Shown one piece after another: positions 1 through 5,877 of a stretch of 6,448 nt of DNA. Each line of letters begins with the position of its first letter. Within the stretch, counting starts at the first letter, position 1. Where the stretch lies: contig JAXHUK010000041.1 in the NCBI GenBank assembly GCA_034189725.1, forward strand, positions 1 to 6,448. The letters are read 5' to 3'. The translations under genes and the position numbers were made by a program. This stretch comes from JAXHUK01 sp034189725. GTDB lineage: Bacteria; Chloroflexota; Dehalococcoidia; SZUA-161. The notes beneath the pieces were generated by a model. It saw nothing but the letters and a program-made list of their open reading frames with translations, had not been told where the DNA came from and did not search any database.

Positions 1-402
1 CTCCGATACCGGGTTGTCATCGTGTACTATCACCGAGAGGGAATCGGTGGCCACAACAATCTCATAGGGGTATACACCGTTTGCTTCAGCCTGTTCAATC
101 TCGCTTTCCTTGATTTCTCGCGATGCCTGGCAGATATCTGTGGTACCGTTGATGAGCGAAGCAATGCCTGCGCCGGAACCAGGGCCACTAACCGCGATAT
201 TTACCCCAGGGTGCATCCCCATGAATTCTTCTGCCCACACCGACGCCAGCGGGGTCACCGTATTTGATCCTATGATCTTGATGGAGCCTGATAAACCGTC
301 TTCGTCTCCAGTAGTGCCATTACAACCAGCTACACCAAGCACCATAACCAGCAAGCCAGCTAATACTACTGTGATCCATCCTTTATTTCGTTTAGTGAAC
401 AT
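1..402 (-). CDS. pstS: Phosphate ABC transporter substrate-binding lipoprotein PstS (N-terminal 134 residues, cut by window edge)
   Basis: PstS captures phosphate outside the membrane and hands it to the PstCAB permease. The frame reads without a stop from ATG at 402 through base 1, giving 134 residues, under half the family's usual length; the gene continues past the left edge. A basic start (MFTKRNKG) precedes a hydrophobic stretch (about residues 9-25) and a lipobox V-A-G-C with Cys27, so the mature protein should be a lipid-anchored lipoprotein, as expected in a cell without a periplasm that retains free PstS. Phosphate-binding-protein motifs follow: GSNTVTPL at 45-52, the glycine/serine loop GPGSGAG at 73-79, and DICQASR at 89-95. 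A GGAGGGAG Shine-Dalgarno stretch sits directly before the ATG (404-411). It is the last visible gene of the operon behind the Pho boxes, downstream of arsC and an mgsA remnant. Family assignment is firm; pstCAB and phoU beyond the edge are expected but not seen. Confidence 0.93.
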   Translation of the reverse strand, partial: MFTKRNKGWITVVLAGLLVMVLGVAGCNGTTGDEDGLSGSIKIIGSNTVTPLASVWAEEFMGMHPGVNIAVSGPGSGAGIASLINGTTDICQASREIKESEIEQAEANGVYPYEIVVATDSLSVIVHDDNPVSE

Positions 403-601
403 GCTCCCTCCTACCGCTTAATTTCATCAGGACTAGCCCCAATACTACCAATCCCAACAGAGCTGGGTATAACCACTTTCCAAGTCCAATGCCCCAATCT
501 GTTGATGTCCACCACAAACCTCGTTTTGCATCAGGGTCACGGGTAAACCTGTTCTCCCTTGTACCAGTTACCCAGTGTCTCTCGTAGCGATCAATTCTGC
601 C
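392..601 (-). CDS. Possible small protein or gene tail with a C-terminal membrane helix (uncertain)
   Basis: I do not recognise this protein. One minus-strand frame is open for 69 codons between a TAA at 602-604 and a TAA at 392-394, the latter inside the start of pstS. It has no ATG or GTG near its beginning; ATT at 595 or TTG at 517 are the only candidate starts. The frame encodes a polar, aromatic and charged part (including DRYERHWVTGTREN and RGLWWTSTDWG), then a clear hydrophobic helix, LYPALLGLVVLGLVLM (472-425), and a basic tail KLSGRREHVH. That layout is typical of a C-terminal membrane anchor with the tail inside. It overlaps the mgsA remnant in a different frame, and the helix begins just where MGS similarity ends (about 487). 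It could be the 3' tail of another gene joined to the mgsA fragment, the second half of a frameshifted gene, or a chance open frame. A one-base frame change near 595 would join it to the ATG at 693 and give a protein of about 100 residues. Confidence 0.33.
   Translation of the reverse strand, partial: GRIDRYERHWVTGTRENRFTRDPDAKRGLWWTSTDWGIGLGKWLYPALLGLVVLGLVLMKLSGRREHVH
404..411 (-). promoter_or_regulatory. Ribosome binding site of pstS
   Basis: On the minus strand the bases read GGAGGGAG and end one base before the pstS ATG at 402. The GGAGG core lies 4 bases from the start, which is close but workable. It is much stronger than anything in front of arsC, so pstS can be translated at a high rate independently of the decayed gene before it. 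Confidence 0.7.
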
Positions 602-693
602 TTAGATAACTCCTCTCGAGGTACCTTTACCAGCAAAGTCATATCTTCATTCTTAGCGTCATGCGCAATCAAAGCCAGAGTATGACGCTTCAT
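445..693 (-). pseudogene. mgsA: Decayed methylglyoxal synthase fragment
   Basis: MGS converts dihydroxyacetone phosphate to methylglyoxal and free phosphate. From ATG at 693, whose first base is the last base of the arsC stop codon (TGATG), the frame reads MKRHTLALIAHDAKNEDM and continues to ELIATRDTG, then TAA at 568-570. Past the stop the same frame continues LVQGRTGLPVTLMQ and GGHQQIGAL (codons 61-69). This lines up without gaps, at a constant offset of three residues, with my recollection of Bacillus subtilis MgsA: ALIAHD, ATGTTG, TGL and GGDQQIGAL. Damage is clear: a stop at codon 42, ATGTTG changed to ATRDTG, the SGPL region replaced by NEVC, and the catalytic Asp of GGDQQIG changed to His63 (codon 505-507). 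After codon 69 similarity ends, and a TAG follows at 445-447, so the second half of a roughly 130-residue enzyme is missing. No active MGS can be made from this. Confidence 0.72.
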
Positions 694-1103
694 CAGGCAT
701 CCCCCTTTTTGGAAAGCTCATCGATCAACTTCTTCACCCTCATGCTGATTTCCTCTCTTATTTCTCGTACCTCTTCAATTGGTTTTCCACTGGGGTCTGC
801 TAGTTGCCAATCCTCGGTGGGGACAGATACAACGGGACAAACTCCTTCTACACCACAACCCATGGTTATGATCGTATCAGCTTTATCTGCTAGCTCTGGT
901 GTCAACAGTTTGGGGAGATTGCTACTGATGTCTAATCCGATCTCAGCCATTGCCTGCATTGCTACAGGGTTGATGTGACTTGCTGGTTGTGTTCCTGCGG
1001 AATATGCATGAAATCGACCTTGTGAGTAGCTATTGAACAGGGCCTCAGCCATCTGGCTACGACCTGAGTTGTGCACACATACAAACAGAACATTTTTTAC
1101 CAT
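693..1103 (-). CDS. arsC: Arsenate reductase, thioredoxin-coupled type (low-molecular-weight phosphatase fold)
   Basis: The 136-residue protein reduces arsenate to arsenite using a cysteine relay. The phosphate-binding loop of the low-molecular-weight tyrosine phosphatase fold is near the N-terminus: VCVHNSGRS, with nucleophile Cys9 and Arg15 (C-x5-R). Two further cysteines, Cys83 and Cys89 in TMGCGVEGVCP, match the redox pair that passes the disulfide to thioredoxin in the Staphylococcus and Bacillus ArsC family. Asp103-Pro104 (ADPSGKP) is the expected general acid. Plain phosphatases of this fold lack the Cys pair, so arsenate reductase is the better call. It is the first gene behind the Pho-box promoter, is joined by a one-base stop-start overlap to the mgsA remnant, and precedes pstS. 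That links it to phosphate starvation, when high-affinity uptake would also import arsenate. No arsenite pump or ArsR is in the window. The ATG at 1103 has no clear Shine-Dalgarno sequence and a predicted leader of only about 28 bases. Confidence 0.88.
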   Translation of the reverse strand: MVKNVLFVCVHNSGRSQMAEALFNSYSQGRFHAYSAGTQPASHINPVAMQAMAEIGLDISSNLPKLLTPELADKADTIITMGCGVEGVCPVVSVPTEDWQLADPSGKPIEEVREIREEISMRVKKLIDELSKKGDA

Positions 1104-1138
1104 GATTCAATTACTTGAACATCATTCTCTATAGTTTG

Positions 1139-1144
1139 AGTATA
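1139..1144 (-). promoter_or_regulatory. Predicted -10 element of the arsC-pstS operon
   Basis: The minus strand reads TATACT, one mismatch from TATAAT. It lies 8 bases downstream of the last Pho box. A -35 element at normal spacing (about 1162-1167, AACAAC) would fall inside the Pho-box array and is poor, which is the usual design of a promoter that depends on PhoB/PhoP for activation. Transcription would begin near 1132, about 28 bases before the arsC start. Confidence 0.6.
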
Positions 1145-1152
1145 GCAAGGGG

Positions 1153-1203
1153 TGTTTAAGAGTTGTTTAAGGCATTGTTAAGAGAATGTTAAAGTGTTGT
1201 TAA
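1153..1203 (-). promoter_or_regulatory. Pho box array: five direct repeats with an 11-bp period
   Basis: On the minus strand five TTAA cores begin at 1203, 1192, 1181, 1170 and 1159, exactly 11 bp apart. The first three read TTAACA and the last two, nearest the promoter, read TTAAACA. Direct TT(A/T/C)ACA repeats spaced by about 5 bases are the known binding site of PhoP, the PhoB homologue of Bacillus. Each repeat falls on the same DNA face, suitable for side-by-side response-regulator dimers. The array lies just upstream of the arsC -10 element and directly downstream of the phoB-phoR genes, so PhoB from this window is the obvious ligand. A degenerate sixth site may exist near 1209-1214. Confidence 0.83.
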
Positions 1204-1312
1204 AACTTATCGAACTGTTTGCAGCATGCGAATTTCTGTATTCTCACAATTATACCCATTCTGAGGGTAGCTGGAGTTGATCTGGAAGACGGAGAAGGAG
1301 GCCCGAATTCAA

Positions 1313-2662
1313 CTATAGTTCAGTCGCGAGAGGAATGGTGAATCGGAACGTCGATCCTTTCCCTTCCATGCTATGGACGCGGATACTGCCGTTGTGGGAC
1401 TCTATGATGTGCTTGGCGATGGCCAAGCCGAGCCCGGTGCCACTTCCGCTGCGGGCTCTGTCCGCTTTGTAGAATCGCTCGAATATTCGTGGCAGGTCGT
1501 CGGCAGGGATTCCGACACCGGTATCAGCTATTGATACAAGTATGTAGCTGTTCTCCAGTTCTGCCGATACAGATATTTTTCCACCTGGGGGAGTGAATTT
1601 AATGGCGTTATGGATAAGGTTTACCAAAACATGTCCAATCAGGTCACTGTCTCCGAGGGCTTTGGGTAAGGTTGAGCTACTCGTTGTTTCCAGTTTGAGA
1701 CCGACCCTATCGGCTTGCGGTGTGAGTCTTCCTACAGCCTGGCTAATTGCTTCGGTCATATCAAATGGTTGTATCTGAAATGGGGCTTCCCCACTTTCTA
1801 TTCGTGACAGTTCCCCGAGTTCCTGTACCATCTGAGCAAGTTTGTCTACCTCGGCATTTATTTTGCCAACAAAGTCCTTTGCTACTGCAGAGTCTTCAAT
1901 TGCTCCTTCATGCAAGGTTTCGGCAATTGCCTTGATCGATGCTATGGGAGTGCGCAGCTCGTGTGAGATATTGGAAGCCAGGTCATGACGCGCTATCTGA
2001 AGTTGTTGTAACTCGGTGAGGTCGTTGAGAATCAATAGACAGCCGGAGTCCTCTTCCAGAGGAGTAGCAATCACACCCAGAAACAGCTTCAGTGAATTAA
2101 CCTCCACTGTTCCTGTCTGCTGCTTTCCTGTTTTCATACAACGCTGCAGTATCTCGGCGAGCTCGTAATCTCGCACTGCTTCGATGAAGGTATACCCAAG
2201 CACATGACCCTCAGAAAGCTGGAGCATGCGTTGTGCTGCTTGATTTACCAGAGTGACTTTACTATTACTATCTAAAACGAATATGCCATCGCTCATGTGG
2301 GAGAGCGTTGTTGCCATGCTATCTCGTTCCACGGTTATATGCTCTAGCCTTTCTTTCAGCTTCGAGGCCATCAGGTTGAGCGCAGCTGCCAGCTCGCTAA
2401 TCTCTTCTCCCGATGTTACCTGGACCTTCTGGTTGAGTTCACCATCAGCCATCATTCTGGCTGCGTGAGTTAGCTTGTTGATTGAGCCTGTCATGCCCTT
2501 CAGTATATAGAGAACGAGCAAGAATGCTATACATGAGGGTATCACGGCTGCGAAGAATACACCCCAGCTGAGATATGAAAAGTAAGCACTGAAACCGACA
2601 AGGCACAGTAGAGTGAGAGTGCCAACTATGATGGCTACACGCCATGTACTACTGCGAACCAT
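1313..2662 (-). CDS. phoR: Phosphate-regulon sensor histidine kinase PhoR
   Basis: The 449-residue membrane kinase should phosphorylate PhoB when phosphate is scarce. Two hydrophobic helices (about residues 8-30 and 34-55) are separated by only a few residues, so there is no external sensor domain. A HAMP linker follows (about 56-108), then a PAS domain (about 115-215; SDGIFVLD at 124-131). The dimerisation and phosphoacceptor domain has SNISHELRTP with His234. The ATPase domain shows the N box (HNAIKFTP, Asn352), G1 box (DTGVGIP, 380-386), F box (FERF, 394-397) and G2 box (GSGTGLGLA, 406-414); all key residues are present. The start is 2 bases after the phoB stop, with GAGGAG at 2668-2673 as ribosome binding site, so the two genes form one transcript. 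The PhoR name rests on architecture plus the adjoining Pho-box and pstS operon. A kinase without an external domain probably reads phosphate through PstSCAB/PhoU, as in E. coli; that is inference. Confidence 0.92.
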   Translation of the reverse strand: MVRSSTWRVAIIVGTLTLLCLVGFSAYFSYLSWGVFFAAVIPSCIAFLLVLYILKGMTGSINKLTHAARMMADGELNQKVQVTSGEEISELAAALNLMASKLKERLEHITVERDSMATTLSHMSDGIFVLDSNSKVTLVNQAAQRMLQLSEGHVLGYTFIEAVRDYELAEILQRCMKTGKQQTGTVEVNSLKLFLGVIATPLEEDSGCLLILNDLTELQQLQIARHDLASNISHELRTPIASIKAIAETLHEGAIEDSAVAKDFVGKINAEVDKLAQMVQELGELSRIESGEAPFQIQPFDMTEAISQAVGRLTPQADRVGLKLETTSSSTLPKALGDSDLIGHVLVNLIHNAIKFTPPGGKISVSAELENSYILVSIADTGVGIPADDLPRIFERFYKADRARSGSGTGLGLAIAKHIIESHNGSIRVHSMEGKGSTFRFTIPLATEL

Positions 2663-2664
2663 AC

Positions 2665-3375
2665 CTACTCCTCAAACATGTAGCCGATGCCCCGCACTGT
2701 CAAGAGGTGCTGGGGGTGAGCTGGATCACCCTCGATTTTCTGGCGAAGCCATCTGATGTGGACGTCGACTGTGCGTGTATCACAGGTATATTCGTACCCC
2801 CAAACCTTGCTCAGGAGGTGCTCTCTGCTAAATACCTGCCCCTTGTTTTTTACCAGGAATGCAAGCAATTCGAATTCCTTGCGACGTATGTCGAGCACAG
2901 ACCCTCCAAGTGATAGTTGATATCGTGCGAGATCGATCTCAAAGTTGTCGAATCTGATTACCGGGGGGCTCGCTTCACCGCTGTCCTTTGAATCCTGTTT
3001 TGAAAGCTCGGAGCGGCGCAGTACTGCCCGTATGCGGGCTAGAAACTCCCTCATACTGAATGGTTTCGTTATATAATCGTCAGCACCTAGCTCCAATCCT
3101 ACGACCTTATCGATCTCGTCAGTCTTGGCAGTGAGCATGATTATGGGGATAGTTGTTTCTTTGCGCAGGATGCGGCATACCTCGAAACCATCGAGTTCGG
3201 GGAGCATCACATCGAGAATGACAACCTCAGGTTTATCACTTCGTACGAGTTCTAAAGCCCGCGTACCATTATTCGCAGTGATTACCGTATAGCCCTCTTT
3301 TACAAGGTTGTACTCCAGGACATCGAGCAGAGTTTGATCGTCCTCAACAAGGAGAGCTTTATTAGTAGCCACCAT
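2665..3375 (-). CDS. phoB: Phosphate-regulon response regulator PhoB (OmpR family)
   Basis: The 236-residue transcription factor has an N-terminal receiver domain (about 6-120) and a C-terminal winged-helix DNA-binding domain (about 138-235). The receiver has the acidic pocket Glu11-Asp12-Asp13, the phosphate acceptor Asp55 (VILDVMLP), Thr82 and Lys104 (KPF). The linker (122-138) is polar and loose. The effector domain ends in the family signature TVRGIGYMF. Length is normal for PhoB/PhoP. The next gene, 2 bases on, is its kinase phoR, and the likely target array lies beyond at 1153-1203. Start choice is open: GGAGG at 3379-3383 is only 3 bases from the ATG at 3375 but 6 bases from the GTG at 3372, which is the second codon, so translation may begin there with loss of one residue. 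I saw no Pho-box repeats upstream of this gene, so autoregulation is not evident, and read-through from lon is possible. Confidence 0.93.
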   Translation of the reverse strand: MVATNKALLVEDDQTLLDVLEYNLVKEGYTVITANNGTRALELVRSDKPEVVILDVMLPELDGFEVCRILRKETTIPIIMLTAKTDEIDKVVGLELGADDYITKPFSMREFLARIRAVLRRSELSKQDSKDSGEASPPVIRFDNFEIDLARYQLSLGGSVLDIRRKEFELLAFLVKNKGQVFSREHLLSKVWGYEYTCDTRTVDVHIRWLRQKIEGDPAHPQHLLTVRGIGYMFEE

Positions 3376-3406
3376 GATCCTCCGGTAGGGCTAACAGATT
3401 TACTCA

Positions 3407-3433
3407 GTAGGGGCGAGATTACCTCGCCCCTAC
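3407..3433. repeat. Perfect palindrome with 11-bp stem and 5-base loop, upstream of phoB
   Basis: The plus strand reads GTAGGGGCGAG (3407-3417), then ATTAC, then CTCGCCCCTAC (3423-3433), an exact inverted repeat. Seven or more G-C pairs make a stable hairpin in RNA. Neither side is followed by a run of T in the direction of transcription, so it is not a standard intrinsic terminator. G-rich palindromes of this kind are, as I recall, scattered between genes in Chloroflexota and some other bacteria, so this may be one copy of a small dispersed repeat. It lies in the 129-bp gap after lon and could protect or cut the transcript between lon and phoB. Confidence 0.75.
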
Positions 3434-3504
3434 AACGCTACGGTTATTTCTGCTTCATCTCTACTCACAGTCTGAAGCCGATTGTCGGAAATTTGCGACT
3501 ATGC

Positions 3505-5856
3505 TTATCCCATCAGGGTCTCTTTCAATACTTCATCAACATGCTCGACGAATATAAATCTGAGATCACCTTTAATGTGTTTCGGGACTTCTGCCAGATC
3601 TTTTTCGTTGTCTTTGGGAAGAAGCACTGTCTTTATACCAGCACGGTTAGCAGCGAGAACCTTCTCTTTGATTCCGCCTATAGGGAGCACTTTACCTCGC
3701 AGGGTAATTTCACCGGTCATACCGACATCTTTACTCACAGGGCGTTTGGTCAGTGTTGATATCAGTGATACCGCCATAGTAATTCCAGCGGACGGTCCAT
3801 CCTTGGGAATAGCCCCTGCAGGGACATGGACATGAATGTCGTTCTTGCTGAAGAAGTCCCCTTTAACTCCAAGAGACCCGGAATTAGCGCGTGCATAACT
3901 GAGAGCGGCTCGTGCTGATTCTTGCATTACATCGCCCAGTTGACCTGTGAGGATGAGGTTTCCCTTTCCGGGCATTAACGTTGATTCAATGAAGAGCACA
4001 TCGCCACCGGCGGGTGTCCAGGCGAGTCCTGTTGCCACACCGATTTCGTCGGACCTCTCCGCAACCTCATGCCTGAATTTCCTGACCCCTAATATGTTTT
4101 GCACTTTGCGTGGGCTGACATTCGTTCTCTTTTTACTCCCTTGTGCTACCTCGCGAGCTGTCTTGCGGCAAATCGTCCCTATCTCTCGCTCCAAATTCCG
4201 TAGGCCTGCTTCCCTGGTGTAATTTCTTACAATGGTGAGAATAGCATCATCGGAGATCCTGAGATCCTGTTTTTTCAGACCGTGTTCTTCAAGCTGTTTA
4301 GGGACAAGAAATTTCTTCGCGATATGAAGTTTCTCGACTTCCGTATATCCGGGGAGCTCCAGAATTTCCATTCTGTCTCGCAGGGCAGGAGGAATGGGAT
4401 CTATGAGATTGGCTGTAGTGATAAACATCACCTTTGAGAGGTCAAAAGGGACCTCAAGATAATGGTCGCTGAAGGCAAAATTTTGCTCGGGATCGAGAGC
4501 TTCGAGCAATGCAGCCGATGGATCACCGCGAAAGTCAGCTCCGACTTTATCGATCTCATCGAGCATAAAAATCGGATTATTGGAACCAGCTCTGCGAATG
4601 CTCTGGATTATTCTGCCGGGAAGAGCACCTATATAGGTGCGACGGTGCCCGCGTATTTCTGCTTCGTCTCTGATGCCACCAAGTGACATACGGATAAAAT
4701 TGCGTCCCAGAGCCCGGGCAATAGATTTTCCCACAGAGGTTTTTCCAGTTCCGGGAGGGCCCGCAAAACAGAGAATGGGTTGCCGCATGTTCTCTTTCAA
4801 TGTTCGTACTGCGAGATAATCGAGGATCCGTTCTTTTACCTTTTCCAAATCATAATGATCCTCGTCGAGAACTCGCTGTGCCTGAACTACATCGAGATTG
4901 TCCTCGGTGCTCGTGTTCCAGGGCAAGGAGATCACCCAGTCAAGGTAGGTTCGTGCAGTGGTGTATTCCGCTGCTTGAGGGGGCATCTTGGAAAGGCGAT
5001 CGAGCTCTCTTTCAGCCTCTTTCAAGGCTTCGGCAGGTAGTTGAGCTTCTTCGATTTTCCCTCTCAGTTCGTTTATTTCCATAGTGCGTTCATCGACTTC
5101 GCCCAGTTCCTTCTGAATAGCCTTGAGCTGTTCCCTCAGCACGAATTCCCTTTGTGATTTATCCATTTCCTCCTGGACTTGATACTGGATCTTGCTCCGC
5201 AACTCCAGAATCTCCAACTCATTGTTGACAAATGTCGTCAGCCGTTCCAGCCGTTTTTGAACATCTAGTGTTTCCAGTAGTTCCTGACTTTCCTCAAGCT
5301 TGAGGTTGGAGTGGGCGGCGACAAAGTCAGCGACCATACCCGGCTCATTCAGGTTCATGGCGGCGACCGAAAGTTCATCAGGCAGATTTGGGGAGAGAGA
5401 TACCATTTTCTGGAAGAGTGATGAAATGTTCCTCATCAATGCCTCAAGCTCAGGCGACATATCCTTTTTCTCTTCCGTCGCTACCTCGACCGTTCCCTTA
5501 AAAAAAGGATCGGTTTGAGATATCTCGACCAGCTTGATCCTCTTGAGTCCCTGTAGCAGGGCACGTACTGAACCGTCGGGCATTTTCAACATTTTGACAA
5601 TGTTGGCTGCAGTCCCAATCTTGTACAAGTCTTCTGGTGATACTTTTTCGGAGCGATGCTGTATTGCGAAAATGCCGATAATTTTATCCCCGGCAACCGC
5701 TTCGTCAATAAGCTTGATCGTTCTCTCATCACTTGCGGCAAGAGGTATGATCACCGAGGGAAAAATCACGTACTCACCGCTGGGTAGAATACTGAGTTCA
5801 CCAGGGATGGAGACTTCTATGGGTTTTTCCTCGAATTTCTCGTTAGTAGGTATCAT
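3505..5856 (-). CDS. lon: ATP-dependent Lon protease
   Basis: The 783-residue cytoplasmic AAA+ serine protease unfolds and degrades damaged and regulatory proteins. The N-terminal substrate-recognition domain spans about residues 17-205, followed by a long coiled-coil region (about 205-290). The ATPase module has Walker A GPPGTGKT (366-373), Walker B IFMLDEID (429-436), sensor-1 Asn483, a candidate arginine finger at Arg493 and sensor-2 GLRNLERE with Arg553. The C-terminal protease domain has the Ser-Lys dyad: Ser689 in PKDGPSAG and Lys732 in GGIKEKV, 43 residues apart as in E. coli Lon. Length and all catalytic residues are normal for LonA, so it should be active. The ATG at 5856 is preceded by AGGGGGGA at 8 bases, and lies 21 bases after the hsp20 stop. 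The pair probably shares the promoter at 6374-6401, placing a holdase chaperone and a protease under one control. Confidence 0.97.
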   Translation of the reverse strand: MIPTNEKFEEKPIEVSIPGELSILPSGEYVIFPSVIIPLAASDERTIKLIDEAVAGDKIIGIFAIQHRSEKVSPEDLYKIGTAANIVKMLKMPDGSVRALLQGLKRIKLVEISQTDPFFKGTVEVATEEKKDMSPELEALMRNISSLFQKMVSLSPNLPDELSVAAMNLNEPGMVADFVAAHSNLKLEESQELLETLDVQKRLERLTTFVNNELEILELRSKIQYQVQEEMDKSQREFVLREQLKAIQKELGEVDERTMEINELRGKIEEAQLPAEALKEAERELDRLSKMPPQAAEYTTARTYLDWVISLPWNTSTEDNLDVVQAQRVLDEDHYDLEKVKERILDYLAVRTLKENMRQPILCFAGPPGTGKTSVGKSIARALGRNFIRMSLGGIRDEAEIRGHRRTYIGALPGRIIQSIRRAGSNNPIFMLDEIDKVGADFRGDPSAALLEALDPEQNFAFSDHYLEVPFDLSKVMFITTANLIDPIPPALRDRMEILELPGYTEVEKLHIAKKFLVPKQLEEHGLKKQDLRISDDAILTIVRNYTREAGLRNLEREIGTICRKTAREVAQGSKKRTNVSPRKVQNILGVRKFRHEVAERSDEIGVATGLAWTPAGGDVLFIESTLMPGKGNLILTGQLGDVMQESARAALSYARANSGSLGVKGDFFSKNDIHVHVPAGAIPKDGPSAGITMAVSLISTLTKRPVSKDVGMTGEITLRGKVLPIGGIKEKVLAANRAGIKTVLLPKDNEKDLAEVPKHIKGDLRFIFVEHVDEVLKETLMG

Positions 5857-5877
5857 GATTGTTCCCCCCTTTCCTTA

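Noticed and set aside
110..421. Plus-strand open frame of 103 codons opposite pstS
   Set aside because: The minus strand here encodes PstS with lipobox and phosphate-binding motifs through to the window edge. The plus-strand frame is its shadow.
568..600. Programmed ribosomal frameshift joining the mgsA frame to the membrane-helix frame
   Set aside because: No slippery heptamer or following hairpin is visible, and the mgsA frame continues with MGS similarity past the junction, so mutation or gene fusion is the simpler reading.
1236..1256. TATAATTGTGAG on the minus strand resembling a -10 element with a lac-operator-like half
   Set aside because: No -35 element lies at proper spacing, the resemblance covers only one half-site, and it would lie upstream of the Pho boxes where a better promoter already exists.
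3407..3433. Intrinsic terminator for lon
   Set aside because: The hairpin is strong, but no T-run follows it on the minus strand, so it is recorded as a palindrome only.
3334..3835. Plus-strand open frames of 117-141 codons across the phoB start, the gap and the lon 3' end
   Set aside because: They run antisense to strong conserved genes and cross a palindromic gap. Their translations show no recognisable domain and they have no convincing ribosome binding sites.
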